A DNA stretch of 59,745 nucleotides from an uncultured Gemmataceae bacterium (GTDB taxonomy: Bacteria; Planctomycetota; Planctomycetia; Gemmatales; Gemmataceae): positions 1-59,745 of the forward strand of contig CALDUY010000041.1 in NCBI GenBank assembly GCA_937923405.1, written 5' to 3'. The position numbers and the translations under genes are program-made. The notes below the pieces were generated by a model. The model made no database searches and was not told the origin of the DNA. It saw only the letters and a program-made list of their open reading frames with translations. Positions 51,117 to 59,699 of this stretch are shown here, one piece after another (within the stretch, counting starts at the first letter, position 1; the number at the start of each line of letters is the position of its first letter).

Positions 51117-51995
51117 ATGCTAGACGGCTGTTCGCTTCAGGCAGGCCCGCCAGCGGCTGCACGGCTGGGCTCCTGTGCCTGTACACAACATCAGCTGGAG
51201 TCGCCAAATTTTCGCTGGTGGGCGCAACGACTGGGCGAACCCTTCCGTCTGCATCGCAAACTGTGGGAGTTCTGTTACATCGCCCAGGCTTTGCACGAAC
51301 GCGGGATGCTCGCTCCCGGCAAGCGCGGGTTGGGCTTCGCCGTCGGTCAGGAGCCGTTGTCCGCTCTGTTCGCCAGCTATGGCTGCGAGATCGTGGCCAC
51401 CGATCTGCACCCGGAGCGATCCGATCCGGGCTGGATCACAACCAACCAACACGCCAGTAGTATCGAGCAGCTCCAACGACCAAGCGTCTGCCCGCCGGAC
51501 CTGCTACGTCAGCGCGTCACGTTCCGCTTCGTGGACATGAACGACATTCCCGCCGATCTGACTGGGTTCGATTTCGTCTGGTCAGCTTGTTCGTTTGAAC
51601 ACCTCGGGTCGCTTGGACGCGGACGACGCTTCTTGCGACGGATGGCACGCTGTCTGAAGCCGGGCGGCGTGGCCGTGCATACCACCGAATTCAACGTCTG
51701 CTCGAACTTCTTCACACTGTGGCGCGGCAACTCGGTGATCTATCGGCGTCGCGACTTGGAAAAGATCGTTCTGGAGCTAAGGGAGTTGGGCCACACTGTC
51801 GAGCCGTTGAATTTCGAGACGGGCAACGCCCCGGCAGATTTGCACATTGACGAGCCGCCTTATCCGCAACAAACGCATCTGAAACTGCGTCTGCGCCGCT
51901 TCGTGACCACCTCATTCGGCATTATCATGCAGGCAGGCCAACATCGTGAACCCCAGGGCTGGTCACACTGGCTGCCTTGGCGTCGGGCCGGCTGA
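51117..51995 (+). CDS. Class I SAM-dependent methyltransferase
   Basis: 292 residues from ATG 51117 after a near-ideal AAAGGAG; an upstream frame start at 51000 lacks one. KRGLGFAVGQEPLSALFASY corresponds to motif I (GFAVGQEPL, a diverged GxGxG), IVATDLHP carries the ribose-binding Asp, and FDFVWSACSFEHLG plus CLKPGGVAVHTTEF are motifs II-III. A long C-terminal region has GNSVIYRRRDLEKIVLELRE. Relatives occur in planctomycete glycan and sulfur-containing surface loci, but the acceptor cannot be told. It is divergent from the aroF-type gene, sharing a 115-bp promoter region. Confidence 0.82.
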   Translation: MLDGCSLQAGPPAAARLGSCACTQHQLESPNFRWWAQRLGEPFRLHRKLWEFCYIAQALHERGMLAPGKRGLGFAVGQEPLSALFASYGCEIVATDLHPERSDPGWITTNQHASSIEQLQRPSVCPPDLLRQRVTFRFVDMNDIPADLTGFDFVWSACSFEHLGSLGRGRRFLRRMARCLKPGGVAVHTTEFNVCSNFFTLWRGNSVIYRRRDLEKIVLELRELGHTVEPLNFETGNAPADLHIDEPPYPQQTHLKLRLRRFVTTSFGIIMQAGQHREPQGWSHWLPWRRAG

Positions 51996-52004
51996 GGCGC
52001 GAGG

Positions 52005-53153
52005 TTAGCCGACCACCATTTTGGCCATCGGATACGAACCGAGGACCGTGAGTTCGTGGCAATGTTCGCCTAGTGCTTTGAGCGCCTTGCTCACCTTAGG
52101 ATCTTCTTGGTGGCCTTCAAAATCGATGAAGAACAGGTACTCTGGCTTGGGAGTCTGAGCAGGGTAAGACTCGATCCAGGTAAGGTTGATCTTGTGCTGT
52201 TTGAAGACGTCCAACGCCTCGACCAGTGAGCCAGGGTTGTGCGGCAGGCGGAACATGATGCCGGTCTTGTCGTTGCCCGTCCGCCCTGCTTTGTGATGGC
52301 CGATGACGGCGAAGCGCGTCTCGTTGTGCGGCATGTCCTCGATCTGCGAGAACAAGATCCGCAACCCATAGCGGACGGCGGCCTGACGGCTGGCGACGGC
52401 AGCCGCACCTGGTTCGCGTTGGGCCAACTCCGCCGCGATGGCCGTGCTAGAGACGTCTTTCAGCAGCGCGTGCGGCACGTTCTTGGCCAACCAGTTGCGG
52501 CACTGCGACAGCGCCTGAGGCTTGGAATAGATGCGGCGAATCTCCTGATGTTCGCAGTTGGCGACCAGGTTGTGATGGATCCGCAGGCGGATCTCGCCAC
52601 AGATCGTCAGATGCCGCATTTTCAAGAACATGTCCAACGTGTCGGACACTCGGCCATCGGTCGAGTTTTCGATGGGCACGATGCCGAAATCGACGTGTTC
52701 GCGATCGACTTCCTCGAAGACAGCGGCAATGCTGGCCACCGGCACCAACTCGACGGACTGGCCGAAATGCTCAACCGCCGCCAGATGGCTAAAGCTGTAC
52801 TCCGGACCGAGATAGGCAATTTTGTGCAGCTTTTGCAAGGCCCGTGAGCCGGACATGATCTCGCGAAAAATCGCGCGGATGGTCATCTCTGGCAACGGTC
52901 CCTTGGTCTTCTCGTTGACCTGTAGGACGTTTTGATAGACCTCTTCCTCACGAGCGGGAGAGAAGATATCTTCTCCCTGTTCGAGCTTGGCCCGACCGAT
53001 CTCGGCAGCGAAGGCGGCGCGCTGATTGATTAGTTTGACGATCTCGATATCCAATTTATCGATCTGCGAGCGTAGCTGTTTCAGCTGCGTCGCCGTCCGG
53101 GTCACGCTCTGGTTGTTGGGTGTCGCGCTGTTCCCGTCGGCTTTACGCGCCAT
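52005..53153 (-). CDS. pheA: Chorismate mutase/prephenate dehydratase (P-protein)
   Basis: 382 residues from ATG 53153; an open extension to 53222 has no family character. Domains: AroQ-type chorismate mutase (~23-105: LKQLRSQIDKLDIEIVKLIN, FREIMSGSR), prephenate dehydratase (~110-290: IAYLGPEYSFSHLAA, VPIENSTDGRV, HNETRFAVIG) and a C-terminal ACT domain (NPGSLVEALDVFKQHKINLT). It converts chorismate through prephenate to phenylpyruvate for phenylalanine synthesis. The ACT domain gives phenylalanine feedback; the usual ESRP motif reads ESYP here, a small change in the effector-binding region. Confidence 0.97.
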   Translation of the reverse strand: MARKADGNSATPNNQSVTRTATQLKQLRSQIDKLDIEIVKLINQRAAFAAEIGRAKLEQGEDIFSPAREEEVYQNVLQVNEKTKGPLPEMTIRAIFREIMSGSRALQKLHKIAYLGPEYSFSHLAAVEHFGQSVELVPVASIAAVFEEVDREHVDFGIVPIENSTDGRVSDTLDMFLKMRHLTICGEIRLRIHHNLVANCEHQEIRRIYSKPQALSQCRNWLAKNVPHALLKDVSSTAIAAELAQREPGAAAVASRQAAVRYGLRILFSQIEDMPHNETRFAVIGHHKAGRTGNDKTGIMFRLPHNPGSLVEALDVFKQHKINLTWIESYPAQTPKPEYLFFIDFEGHQEDPKVSKALKALGEHCHELTVLGSYPMAKMVVG

Positions 53154-53409
53154 GTGTTTACGTCCCGAATCACTCCAAAGGCTTGCCACTGTTTCGTTCC
53201 AGTGTACGAAGACGGCTAGCAAGCGTCAACAATTCTACCTGTTCTCTGCCGAGAGTTCTTGTTGGCTCGGAACGGGTATACAGAGTATTTTGTCGTTACT
53301 GGCTCTAAACCACTAATGACCGAGGCAAACTTTTTCTCTCTGGTTCTCGTCTTCTTCATGCAGTAATCCCTTGCACCTAGTAGCACGATCGGAGATGCTA
53401 GAGATCCTA

Positions 53410-53430
53410 GTGACGTCAAAGTGGCGTCAC
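53410..53430. promoter_or_regulatory. Inverted repeat upstream of the LEPR-sigma gene
   Basis: GTGACG (53410-53415) and CGTCAC (53425-53430) are perfect inverted arms with a 9-bp spacer; the palindrome TGACGTCA is contained at 53411-53418. It lies 22 nt before the ATG at 53452 and could be an operator or part of the promoter. Evidence is sequence symmetry only. Confidence 0.4.
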
Positions 53431-53451
53431 GCGGCGTGATGGAAGAGGGAT

Positions 53452-54825
53452 ATGTCACTCTCGCGACCACTGGTTCGCCTAGTCCGCTGGGCGCTGTTCG
53501 GTTCCAGGCCGACGCCGCCCCCCGCCTCGTTTCCCACGTTCCTTGTTGAGCCGTTGGAGGAACGCTTCGTGCTGTCTCCGATGGTTCTGCCCTGGATGCC
53601 AGGTTTGCCAAGTCAGGCCGCGGGCACGGCTCAAGTGGAGGTTTGGAGCGATCCCGATGTCCCCTCGTCCCCGGATACGATCTCTCTAGTCTCCGATGCC
53701 AACCAAGCTAACCTTGAGCTACCCCACGCCTGGATTGCTGCTCCGCCGTTGCTGGAACCGTCGAGCGTCGTCGAGTTCACAGCAATCCGTGTGGAATCGA
53801 CAGACCTCTTCCTTCCCCCGTCTCAGCCCCAGACAGCGGGAAGTGTCGCTCCCACAATCAGCGCCGAGGGATTCATTCAGCCACCGGCCAGCGATCCGAC
53901 GCCGACCACTGTATCGGAGAATGGCTCGGGTAACGCCAAGGCAGAGCCAAGCCTTTCTGTACTGCGTCTGCCCCTTTCGCCGAATTTGCTCGGTTCGCCA
54001 GCTCCACCTAGCTTCCAGATCCAGCGAGCTTCAGCAGCAGATACGACCTTGACTGTGCCGTACCTTGTGCGGAGCTTCAGTCGCCACGAGTCGACGAGTG
54101 TCTCTCAGGTTGCCGTGCTGGCCAGTGGCTCGGCCAAAGTGGACGTGCCGCTTGTTTGGTTGGAGAATCCGTCCCCCTCGCAGCCCGAAATCGTTACCGT
54201 TACCCTACAGAGTTCGCCCAGCTATCGTGTCGCCCAGCCGACCACTACCTGGTTTGTGAGCGGCGATCCAGGGAGTTGCAGCGACTCCGCTTTGCTTCAG
54301 GCGCATCAACAAGCCGGCTCGAAGGAAGCGTTCGAGACCCTGGTTGAGCGGCATCAGCAAACCGTGTTGCAGTCGTGTTATCGCGTACTCGGCAACTGGC
54401 ACGACGCCGAAGAGGTCAGCCAGATGGTCTTTCTGGTTCTGGCCCAGGGGCGAGTCCGACTGTCTACAACACTGACGGCTTGGCTGCGAACGGTGGCCCG
54501 TCATGCGGCGATCGTTTTTTGGCGGGCACGGAATCGGCGGGCCAAGCACGAACGCCAGGCAGCCAAGCCGGAACGTTTCGACGAAAAAGACAGTGAGCTG
54601 CGCGAACAGCTAGAGGCGGCCCTGGCCCGACTGCCCGCTCCCCTTCGCGAAGCCGTGCGCTTGCGCTATCTGGAGGGTTGCTCGCAGCGAGAGGCTGCCG
54701 AGTTGCTCGGCTGTCCGCGCGGCACGCTCTCGCAACGCGCCTCACTCGGACTTCGCTACTTGCGGCAGCTGTTCGGCTGTGCTACAACAACCACGCATCC
54801 TGAGTTCGACTCGCGTTTTCTCTGA
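53452..54825 (+). CDS. ECF-type sigma factor with LEPR-XLL-like N-terminal extension
   Basis: 457 residues, start after GGAAGAGGG. Residues 31-42 (LVEPLEERFVLS) match the LEPR-XLL leader of planctomycete surface proteins, preceded by a basic stretch (RPLVRLVRWALFGSR). Residues 43-270 are Pro/Ser/Thr/Val-rich and low in charge, like secreted linker regions. From ~278 an ECF sigma factor follows: region 2 (ALLQAHQQAGSKEAFETLVE, GNWHDAEEVSQMVFLVLAQG) and region 4 at 383-440 (LPAPLREAVRLRYLEGCSQR, AAELLGCPRGTLSQRA). The reading frame is unbroken. An internal GTG at 54256 just before the sigma domain has no ribosome site. Either this is a genuine fusion or two genes have merged. No anti-sigma gene is adjacent. 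Confidence 0.85.
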   Translation: MSLSRPLVRLVRWALFGSRPTPPPASFPTFLVEPLEERFVLSPMVLPWMPGLPSQAAGTAQVEVWSDPDVPSSPDTISLVSDANQANLELPHAWIAAPPLLEPSSVVEFTAIRVESTDLFLPPSQPQTAGSVAPTISAEGFIQPPASDPTPTTVSENGSGNAKAEPSLSVLRLPLSPNLLGSPAPPSFQIQRASAADTTLTVPYLVRSFSRHESTSVSQVAVLASGSAKVDVPLVWLENPSPSQPEIVTVTLQSSPSYRVAQPTTTWFVSGDPGSCSDSALLQAHQQAGSKEAFETLVERHQQTVLQSCYRVLGNWHDAEEVSQMVFLVLAQGRVRLSTTLTAWLRTVARHAAIVFWRARNRRAKHERQAAKPERFDEKDSELREQLEAALARLPAPLREAVRLRYLEGCSQREAAELLGCPRGTLSQRASLGLRYLRQLFGCATTTTHPEFDSRFL

Positions 54826-54917
54826 GCAATTTCGCCACGGCTGGCGTTCCAGTTGGTAGAAACGCTCGCTGAGCTACACACGGTAGCTGGCGACCATTGA
54901 TGTCGTGGAGTACAGGA

Positions 54918-55859
54918 ATGCATACCGACCATCCGGGGCGACGTCGCTCCATCATTCGACTAGAACCGCTGGAAGATCGCAACCTGTTGTCGGTCTCCCC
55001 GTTGCGCTTGGCAGTCGCTCCGCCCACTGAACCTGTTGAGGTGGTTAACCAATGTCTGATCAAGTTCGAGAAGTCCAGCGAGCCTGCTGATCCCGCCTTG
55101 ATGAGCTGTGAAGACAGCAGCACTGGTTACGACAAGTGGGAAGAAGGCTCTTATCCTGAAGACGGCTGGGAGTGGAGCGACGACGATCTCAGCTACTGTG
55201 TCCTGCTGTCTGGGGAATGGATCTGGGATGAAGAGCTGGGCGAATGGTACTACACCGAATGGAGTTGGGGTGAAGACTACGAGTTCGGCGAATGGTATTA
55301 CACTTGCTGGGCCTGGGGTGAAGACTACGAGCTCGGCGAATGGGACTATGAACTCTCCGACTGGGAGTGGGACGGAGAATGGGACGACTCCTGGCTGATG
55401 TTTGCCAGCACCGCCAACTTCCGGGGAGACTTCGGCGGAGAGGCGGCTGATTGGTCGATGCACTATACCACCTTCGAGTTCCTTCCAATGATGGCAGGTG
55501 AGGGGGAGGAAGTCCTGCCTGCCGAACTGTACACCACGACTGTCGTGGATGGCCTGCCGGCTCTTCCTGTCTCGATGCCGACGGTCGAATTGACGCTTCC
55601 CGAGACCACCCAGATTGCCGAAGACTACAGCGCAATCGGCTTGGCTCTAGGCAACGAAACGTCAACGCCGACCTTCCCGACCTCGTCGAGCCAGTCTCAG
55701 GACTTGGAAACGACCTTGCCGGCTCGGATCGACATGCCGCTGTCAGGTTCGACTTCCTCGAACAACTCCTTCCAGACAAGCGGCTTCGAGGACAAGGCCA
55801 GCGATTCTACAAACGAGATCAGCGACTCCATCGTGGCTCCGATCGATCGCTCGATCTGA
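54918..55859 (+). CDS. LEPR-XLL protein with tryptophan-rich acidic repeats
   Basis: 313 residues from ATG 54918, seven nucleotides after GGAG; ATG 54900 is an alternative. The N-terminus HPGRRRSIIRLEPLEDRNLL is a near-perfect LEPR-XLL leader. At about 65-165 is a region with 16 tryptophans in ~95 residues and dense Asp/Glu/Tyr, built on a 16-residue unit (GEWYYTEWSWGEDYEF then GEWYYTCWAWGEDYEL, then a partial copy). Two lone cysteines occur. The C-terminal half is Ser/Thr/Pro-rich, ending in ISDSIVAPIDRSI. No domain is recognised. It lies 92 bp downstream of the LEPR-sigma gene on the same strand. Confidence 0.8.
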   Translation: MHTDHPGRRRSIIRLEPLEDRNLLSVSPLRLAVAPPTEPVEVVNQCLIKFEKSSEPADPALMSCEDSSTGYDKWEEGSYPEDGWEWSDDDLSYCVLLSGEWIWDEELGEWYYTEWSWGEDYEFGEWYYTCWAWGEDYELGEWDYELSDWEWDGEWDDSWLMFASTANFRGDFGGEAADWSMHYTTFEFLPMMAGEGEEVLPAELYTTTVVDGLPALPVSMPTVELTLPETTQIAEDYSAIGLALGNETSTPTFPTSSSQSQDLETTLPARIDMPLSGSTSSNNSFQTSGFEDKASDSTNEISDSIVAPIDRSI

Positions 55860-55883
55860 GCTTGGGGGATACTACAAAACACC

Positions 55884-55920
55884 AGGCGAGCGAGGTTCAC
55901 GCCTCACTCGCCTCTTTTAT
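55884..55920 (+). terminator. Rho-independent terminator
   Basis: AGGCGAGCGAGG (55884-55895) pairs with CCTCACTCGCCT (55902-55913), one C.A mismatch, loop TTCACG, followed by CTTTTATTT. It ends the sigma/LEPR-XLL gene run. Confidence 0.8.
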
Positions 55921-55958
55921 TTCACGTCGTTTCGGGCGACGTCGGAACACACATTACA

Positions 55959-55978
55959 CGGAGAGCTTAGGCTCTCCG
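55959..55978 (-). terminator. Hairpin downstream of gcvP
   Basis: CGGAGAGC-TTAG-GCTCTCCG is a perfect 8-bp stem with a four-base loop, 14 bp past the gcvP stop on the minus strand. The following minus-strand sequence is TGTAATGT, a weak U tract. Confidence 0.55.
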
Positions 55979-55992
55979 CTCGGAACTTACGT

Positions 55993-58866
55993 CTATTCGC
56001 TGTACGCCTCCAGAGGGGCGCAGGTGCAGACCAGGTTGCGGTCGCCGTGAGCGTTGTCGACGCGCTTGACGGGCGGCCAATATTTCATTGTCGCCACCCA
56101 GGGCAGCGGGAAGGCGGCCTGCTGCCGAGTGTAGGGACGGTTCCACTCGTCGGCGGCCACTTCCTCGGCGGTGTGCGGGGCGTGCTTCAGCGGGTTGTTG
56201 TCGCGCGGCCAGCGGCCCTGTTCGATGGCGCGGATCTCTTCGCGAATAGCGATCATCGCCTCGCAGAAGCGGTCCAACTCGGCTCGTGACTCGCTCTCGG
56301 TCGGTTCGATCATCAGGGTGCCAGCCACCGGCCAAGACATCGTCGGGGCGTGGAAGCCAAAATCCTGCAATCGCTTGGCGATGTCCTCGACAGTGACGCC
56401 GGCGCTTTTGTCGAAGGCGCGACAGTCGATGATGCACTCGTGGGCCACCAGACCGTTCTTGCCTTTGTACAGCACCGGATACGACGACTCCAGGCGACGC
56501 GCGATGTAGTTGGCGTTGAGGATGGCGACCTCGGAAGCGCGAGTCAGTCCCGCCGCGCCCATCAGTGCGATGTAAGCGTAGGAGATGGGCAGGATGCCGG
56601 CGCTGCCCCAGGGAGCGGCACTGATGGGACCGATGCCAGTAGCAGGACCGGCAGCGGGGTTGAGCGGATGGTTGGGCAGAAACGGCACGAGGTGGGCGGC
56701 TACGCCGATCGGCCCGACGCCTGGCCCACCTCCTCCATGTGGGATACAAAATGTCTTGTGTAGATTGAGATGACACACGTCCGCGCCGATCAAGCCCGGA
56801 CTGGTCAGGCCAACCTGGGCGTTCAGGTTCGCTCCGTCCATGTATACCTGTCCGCCGTGTTCGTGGATGAGGGCACAAACCTCCTTGATCGTCTCCTCGA
56901 AGACGCCGTGCGTCGAAGGATAGGTGACCATCAGGGCGGCGAGTTTGTCGGCGTGTTGTCCAGCCTTGCCGCGCAGATCAGCCAGATCAATGTTGCCCTG
57001 GCGGTCACAGGCGACCGGCACGACACGCAGGCCGGCCATCACTGCCGAGGCTGGGTTGGTGCCGTGCGCCGACGTGGGAATCAGGCAGATGTCACGGTGG
57101 GCCTGTCCTCGGCTGGCGTGCCAGCCACGGATCGCCAGCAGCCCGGCATACTCACCTGCACTGCCGGCATTCGGTTGCAGCGACACCGCCGCGAATCCGG
57201 TGATCGAGCAGAGCCAGGCTTCCAACCGCTTGATAAGCAGTTCGTAGCCGCGTGCCTGAGTCGGCGGCACAAACGGATGCAACTGAGCGAAGCCCGGCAG
57301 GGAAATCGGGATCATCTGCGCCGCTGCGTTCAGCTTCATCGTGCAGGAACCCAGCGGAATCATGCTGCGATTCAGGGCGATGTCCTTCTCTTCCAAGCGG
57401 CGGAGATAGCGCAACATCTCATGCTCGGCATGGTAACGATGGAAGACGCTTTCGCGAAGGAAGTCGCTCTGGCGGAGCAGCTCGGCAGGGATGCTGGGCT
57501 TGACGGCTCCCAAAGTGGCGGTACGCGAGGTGACGTTGCTCAGTGCGACCACTAAGGTTTCGAGGTCGGCCTGAGTCACGGTCTCATCCATGGCCACAGT
57601 TACGCCGGTGTCGTCGAGCCGCCGAACATTGTAGCCGGCCTGCAGAGCCGATTCGACGACGGCAGCCGCCTTTTTGCCACATTCCAGAGTCACGGTGTCG
57701 AAGAATTGCTCGTGTCGCGGTGTCAAGCCGAGCTGCCGGGCAGCGTCGGCGAAGAGCCGGGCCAACAGGTTGCAACGTCGAGCAATGGTGCGTAGGCCCT
57801 CGGGACCATGCCAGACGGCGTACAGACCGGCCATCACGGCCAGCAGCACTTGCGCGGTGCAGATGTTGCTGGTGGCCTTCTCGCGGCGGATGTGTTGCTC
57901 GCGTGTCTGTAGCGCCAGCCGCAGAGCAGGACGACCCGCCGCATCGACACTGACACCGACGAGCCGGCCCGGCATCTGTCGTTTGAACTGATCCCGGGTG
58001 GCGAAGAAGGCCGCGTGCGGACCGCCGAAGCCCAGCGGCACGCCGAACCGTTGTGATGAACCAACCACCACGTCCGCGCCCATCTCACCAGGCGGCTTGA
58101 GCAAGCACAACGCCAGCAAATCGGTGGCAACAATCCCCAGCGCGCCGACCGACCGAGCGGCAGCCAGCAGCGGAGCTGGATCGCGCAGCACGCCATCCGT
58201 CGCCGGATACTGTACGAGTACGCCGAACGGCTGCTCCGAGCCGAGGCCGTCCTTGCCGAAGCGGCGCACCTCGATGCCCAGTGGCTTGGCCCGCGTTTCG
58301 ACCACCGCCAAGGTCTGCGGATGGCAATCCTCGGCGACGAGGAAGAGTCGGCTCTTGCCCTTCTGAGCGTGCAGGGCCAGGGCCATCGCCTCGGCAGCGG
58401 CGGTGCCCTCGTCCAGCAACGAGGCGTTGGCGATCTCCATGCCCGTCAGTTCAATGATGACCGTCTGATAATTGAGCAACGCTTCGAGTCGGCCCTGGGA
58501 GATCTCAGCCTGATACGGCGTGTAGGCGGTGTACCAGCCAGGGTTCTCCAGGACGTTGCGAAGGATGACGGCTGGGGTGTGCGTGCCAGAGTAGCCCATC
58601 CCCAACAAACTCTTGACACGCGACTGATTCATCGCCGCCAAAGCGGTCAGTTCGGCCAGGACGGCAGCCTCGTCGCGGGCGGGCGGCAGATCCAACGGTT
58701 GCGTCGAGCGGATCACCGCGGGCACGGCTCGTTCGGTCAATTCGCTCAGCGAAGAGAGTCCCAGAGTGGCGAGCATGGCCTGCTGTTCCGCCGCCGTCGG
58801 CGCGACATGGCGAGCCACGAAACTGTCCTGCCGCTGCAGTGCGGCCAACGCTGCCAGATCATCCAT
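55993..58866 (-). CDS. gcvP: Glycine dehydrogenase (aminomethyl-transferring), P-protein
   Basis: 957 residues, the length of one-chain P-proteins that fuse the two subunits. LLGMGYSGTHTPAVILRNVL and NPGWYTAYTPYQAEISQGRL mark the N-terminal half. The pyridoxal phosphate lysine is Lys704 in HLNLHKTFCIPHGGGGPG. It decarboxylates glycine and passes the aminomethyl group to the lipoyl arm of H-protein in the glycine cleavage system. Neither gcvH nor gcvT is in the window. The start at 58866 begins MDDLAALAALQRQDSFVARH, the usual family N-terminus. A hairpin follows the stop codon. Confidence 0.97.
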   Translation of the reverse strand: MDDLAALAALQRQDSFVARHVAPTAAEQQAMLATLGLSSLSELTERAVPAVIRSTQPLDLPPARDEAAVLAELTALAAMNQSRVKSLLGMGYSGTHTPAVILRNVLENPGWYTAYTPYQAEISQGRLEALLNYQTVIIELTGMEIANASLLDEGTAAAEAMALALHAQKGKSRLFLVAEDCHPQTLAVVETRAKPLGIEVRRFGKDGLGSEQPFGVLVQYPATDGVLRDPAPLLAAARSVGALGIVATDLLALCLLKPPGEMGADVVVGSSQRFGVPLGFGGPHAAFFATRDQFKRQMPGRLVGVSVDAAGRPALRLALQTREQHIRREKATSNICTAQVLLAVMAGLYAVWHGPEGLRTIARRCNLLARLFADAARQLGLTPRHEQFFDTVTLECGKKAAAVVESALQAGYNVRRLDDTGVTVAMDETVTQADLETLVVALSNVTSRTATLGAVKPSIPAELLRQSDFLRESVFHRYHAEHEMLRYLRRLEEKDIALNRSMIPLGSCTMKLNAAAQMIPISLPGFAQLHPFVPPTQARGYELLIKRLEAWLCSITGFAAVSLQPNAGSAGEYAGLLAIRGWHASRGQAHRDICLIPTSAHGTNPASAVMAGLRVVPVACDRQGNIDLADLRGKAGQHADKLAALMVTYPSTHGVFEETIKEVCALIHEHGGQVYMDGANLNAQVGLTSPGLIGADVCHLNLHKTFCIPHGGGGPGVGPIGVAAHLVPFLPNHPLNPAAGPATGIGPISAAPWGSAGILPISYAYIALMGAAGLTRASEVAILNANYIARRLESSYPVLYKGKNGLVAHECIIDCRAFDKSAGVTVEDIAKRLQDFGFHAPTMSWPVAGTLMIEPTESESRAELDRFCEAMIAIREEIRAIEQGRWPRDNNPLKHAPHTAEEVAADEWNRPYTRQQAAFPLPWVATMKYWPPVKRVDNAHGDRNLVCTCAPLEAYSE

Positions 58867-59027
58867 CGCAACTCATCTCCTCAACCTCCCTGACGAGCGC
58901 GAACGCCCCCGTCGCTGGAGAACCACGTTCTACCATTACTGTAGAAAACAGGTCCATCCCTGGCGGAGAAGTTGCGACGCCAAAATACTTCCGTCAAGCT
59001 CGGGCCAGTGCCAAACCCGGCTCGCGT

Positions 59028-59699
59028 TCAGCGTTTCTCTTCGCGGAATTCTTTGATGGCGATCAGACTTTCGCGGACATAGTCCAGACCGCCGAAGCGT
59101 TCGCCGATCTCTTCGACGCGCTGAATCATCTCCAGCAGAGCATCGACGCCTTCGTGAGCCTCGGCGAAGTCGCGCACCTCGCGCATCAGGCGAATCACCT
59201 CCAACGGGGACAACGGCCCTTCGGTGCGTCGTGCTGCGGTCAGCGTGAGAATCGGCTTGGGCTGGGCGCGCGGCTTCCGACCAGTGGGAGCGACCGGCGG
59301 AGGATCAAGCAGGACCGGCGACGGAGGCGGAGCCGACGCTTGCGACGGAGGCGGGGACGACGCTTTCGGCTTCCGCCCCGGCTTGCTGCGTTGGGTTTGC
59401 TGCTGGGCATGACCGTTGGTCGGCGGCGCTTGCAGCGGCGCAGAGGCGGCAGTCGGCGTCGGCTCCGCCTGTTTCTTTTTCCGCATCTTTTTTCCCTCCA
59501 GAAAGTCTCGTCCTCGCTGCGTCAACGTATAGATCCGCCGAGTGCCAGTGTACTCCATCGTCAAGTAGCCGTCGTCCACCAGCGCCCGCAGTGGTCGGGT
59601 GTAGCTGTCCTCGACCAGCGTCGTCGAAAAGGTCGATTCGCGTCCATTGCGAGTGAACAGGCGAAGGGAGCTAGCCATTTTCGCCGTGGGGGAACCCAT
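59028..59699 (-). CDS. Winged-helix-like protein with AT-hook-like motifs
   Basis: 223 residues, ATG after CGGAGAG. Residues ~1-70 look like a winged helix with a wing at LTMEYTGTRRIYTLTQRGRD, preceded by a helix near RPLRALVDDGY. The middle is Pro/Ala/Lys/Arg-rich with two GRKP motifs (SKPGRKPKA and PTGRKPRAQPKP) of the AT-hook type, giving likely minor-groove DNA binding. The C-terminal ~60 residues are helical and charged (LEVIRLMREVRDFAEAHEGV, GLDYVRESLIAIKEFREEKR). It may be a nucleoid-associated or regulatory protein. No named family was recognised. Confidence 0.65.
   Translation of the reverse strand: MGSPTAKMASSLRLFTRNGRESTFSTTLVEDSYTRPLRALVDDGYLTMEYTGTRRIYTLTQRGRDFLEGKKMRKKKQAEPTPTAASAPLQAPPTNGHAQQQTQRSKPGRKPKASSPPPSQASAPPPSPVLLDPPPVAPTGRKPRAQPKPILTLTAARRTEGPLSPLEVIRLMREVRDFAEAHEGVDALLEMIQRVEEIGERFGGLDYVRESLIAIKEFREEKR

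Noticed and set aside
51001..51118. 39-residue extension of the DAHP synthase
   Set aside because: It would overlap the divergent methyltransferase start, and the family normally begins at MIIVLRP.
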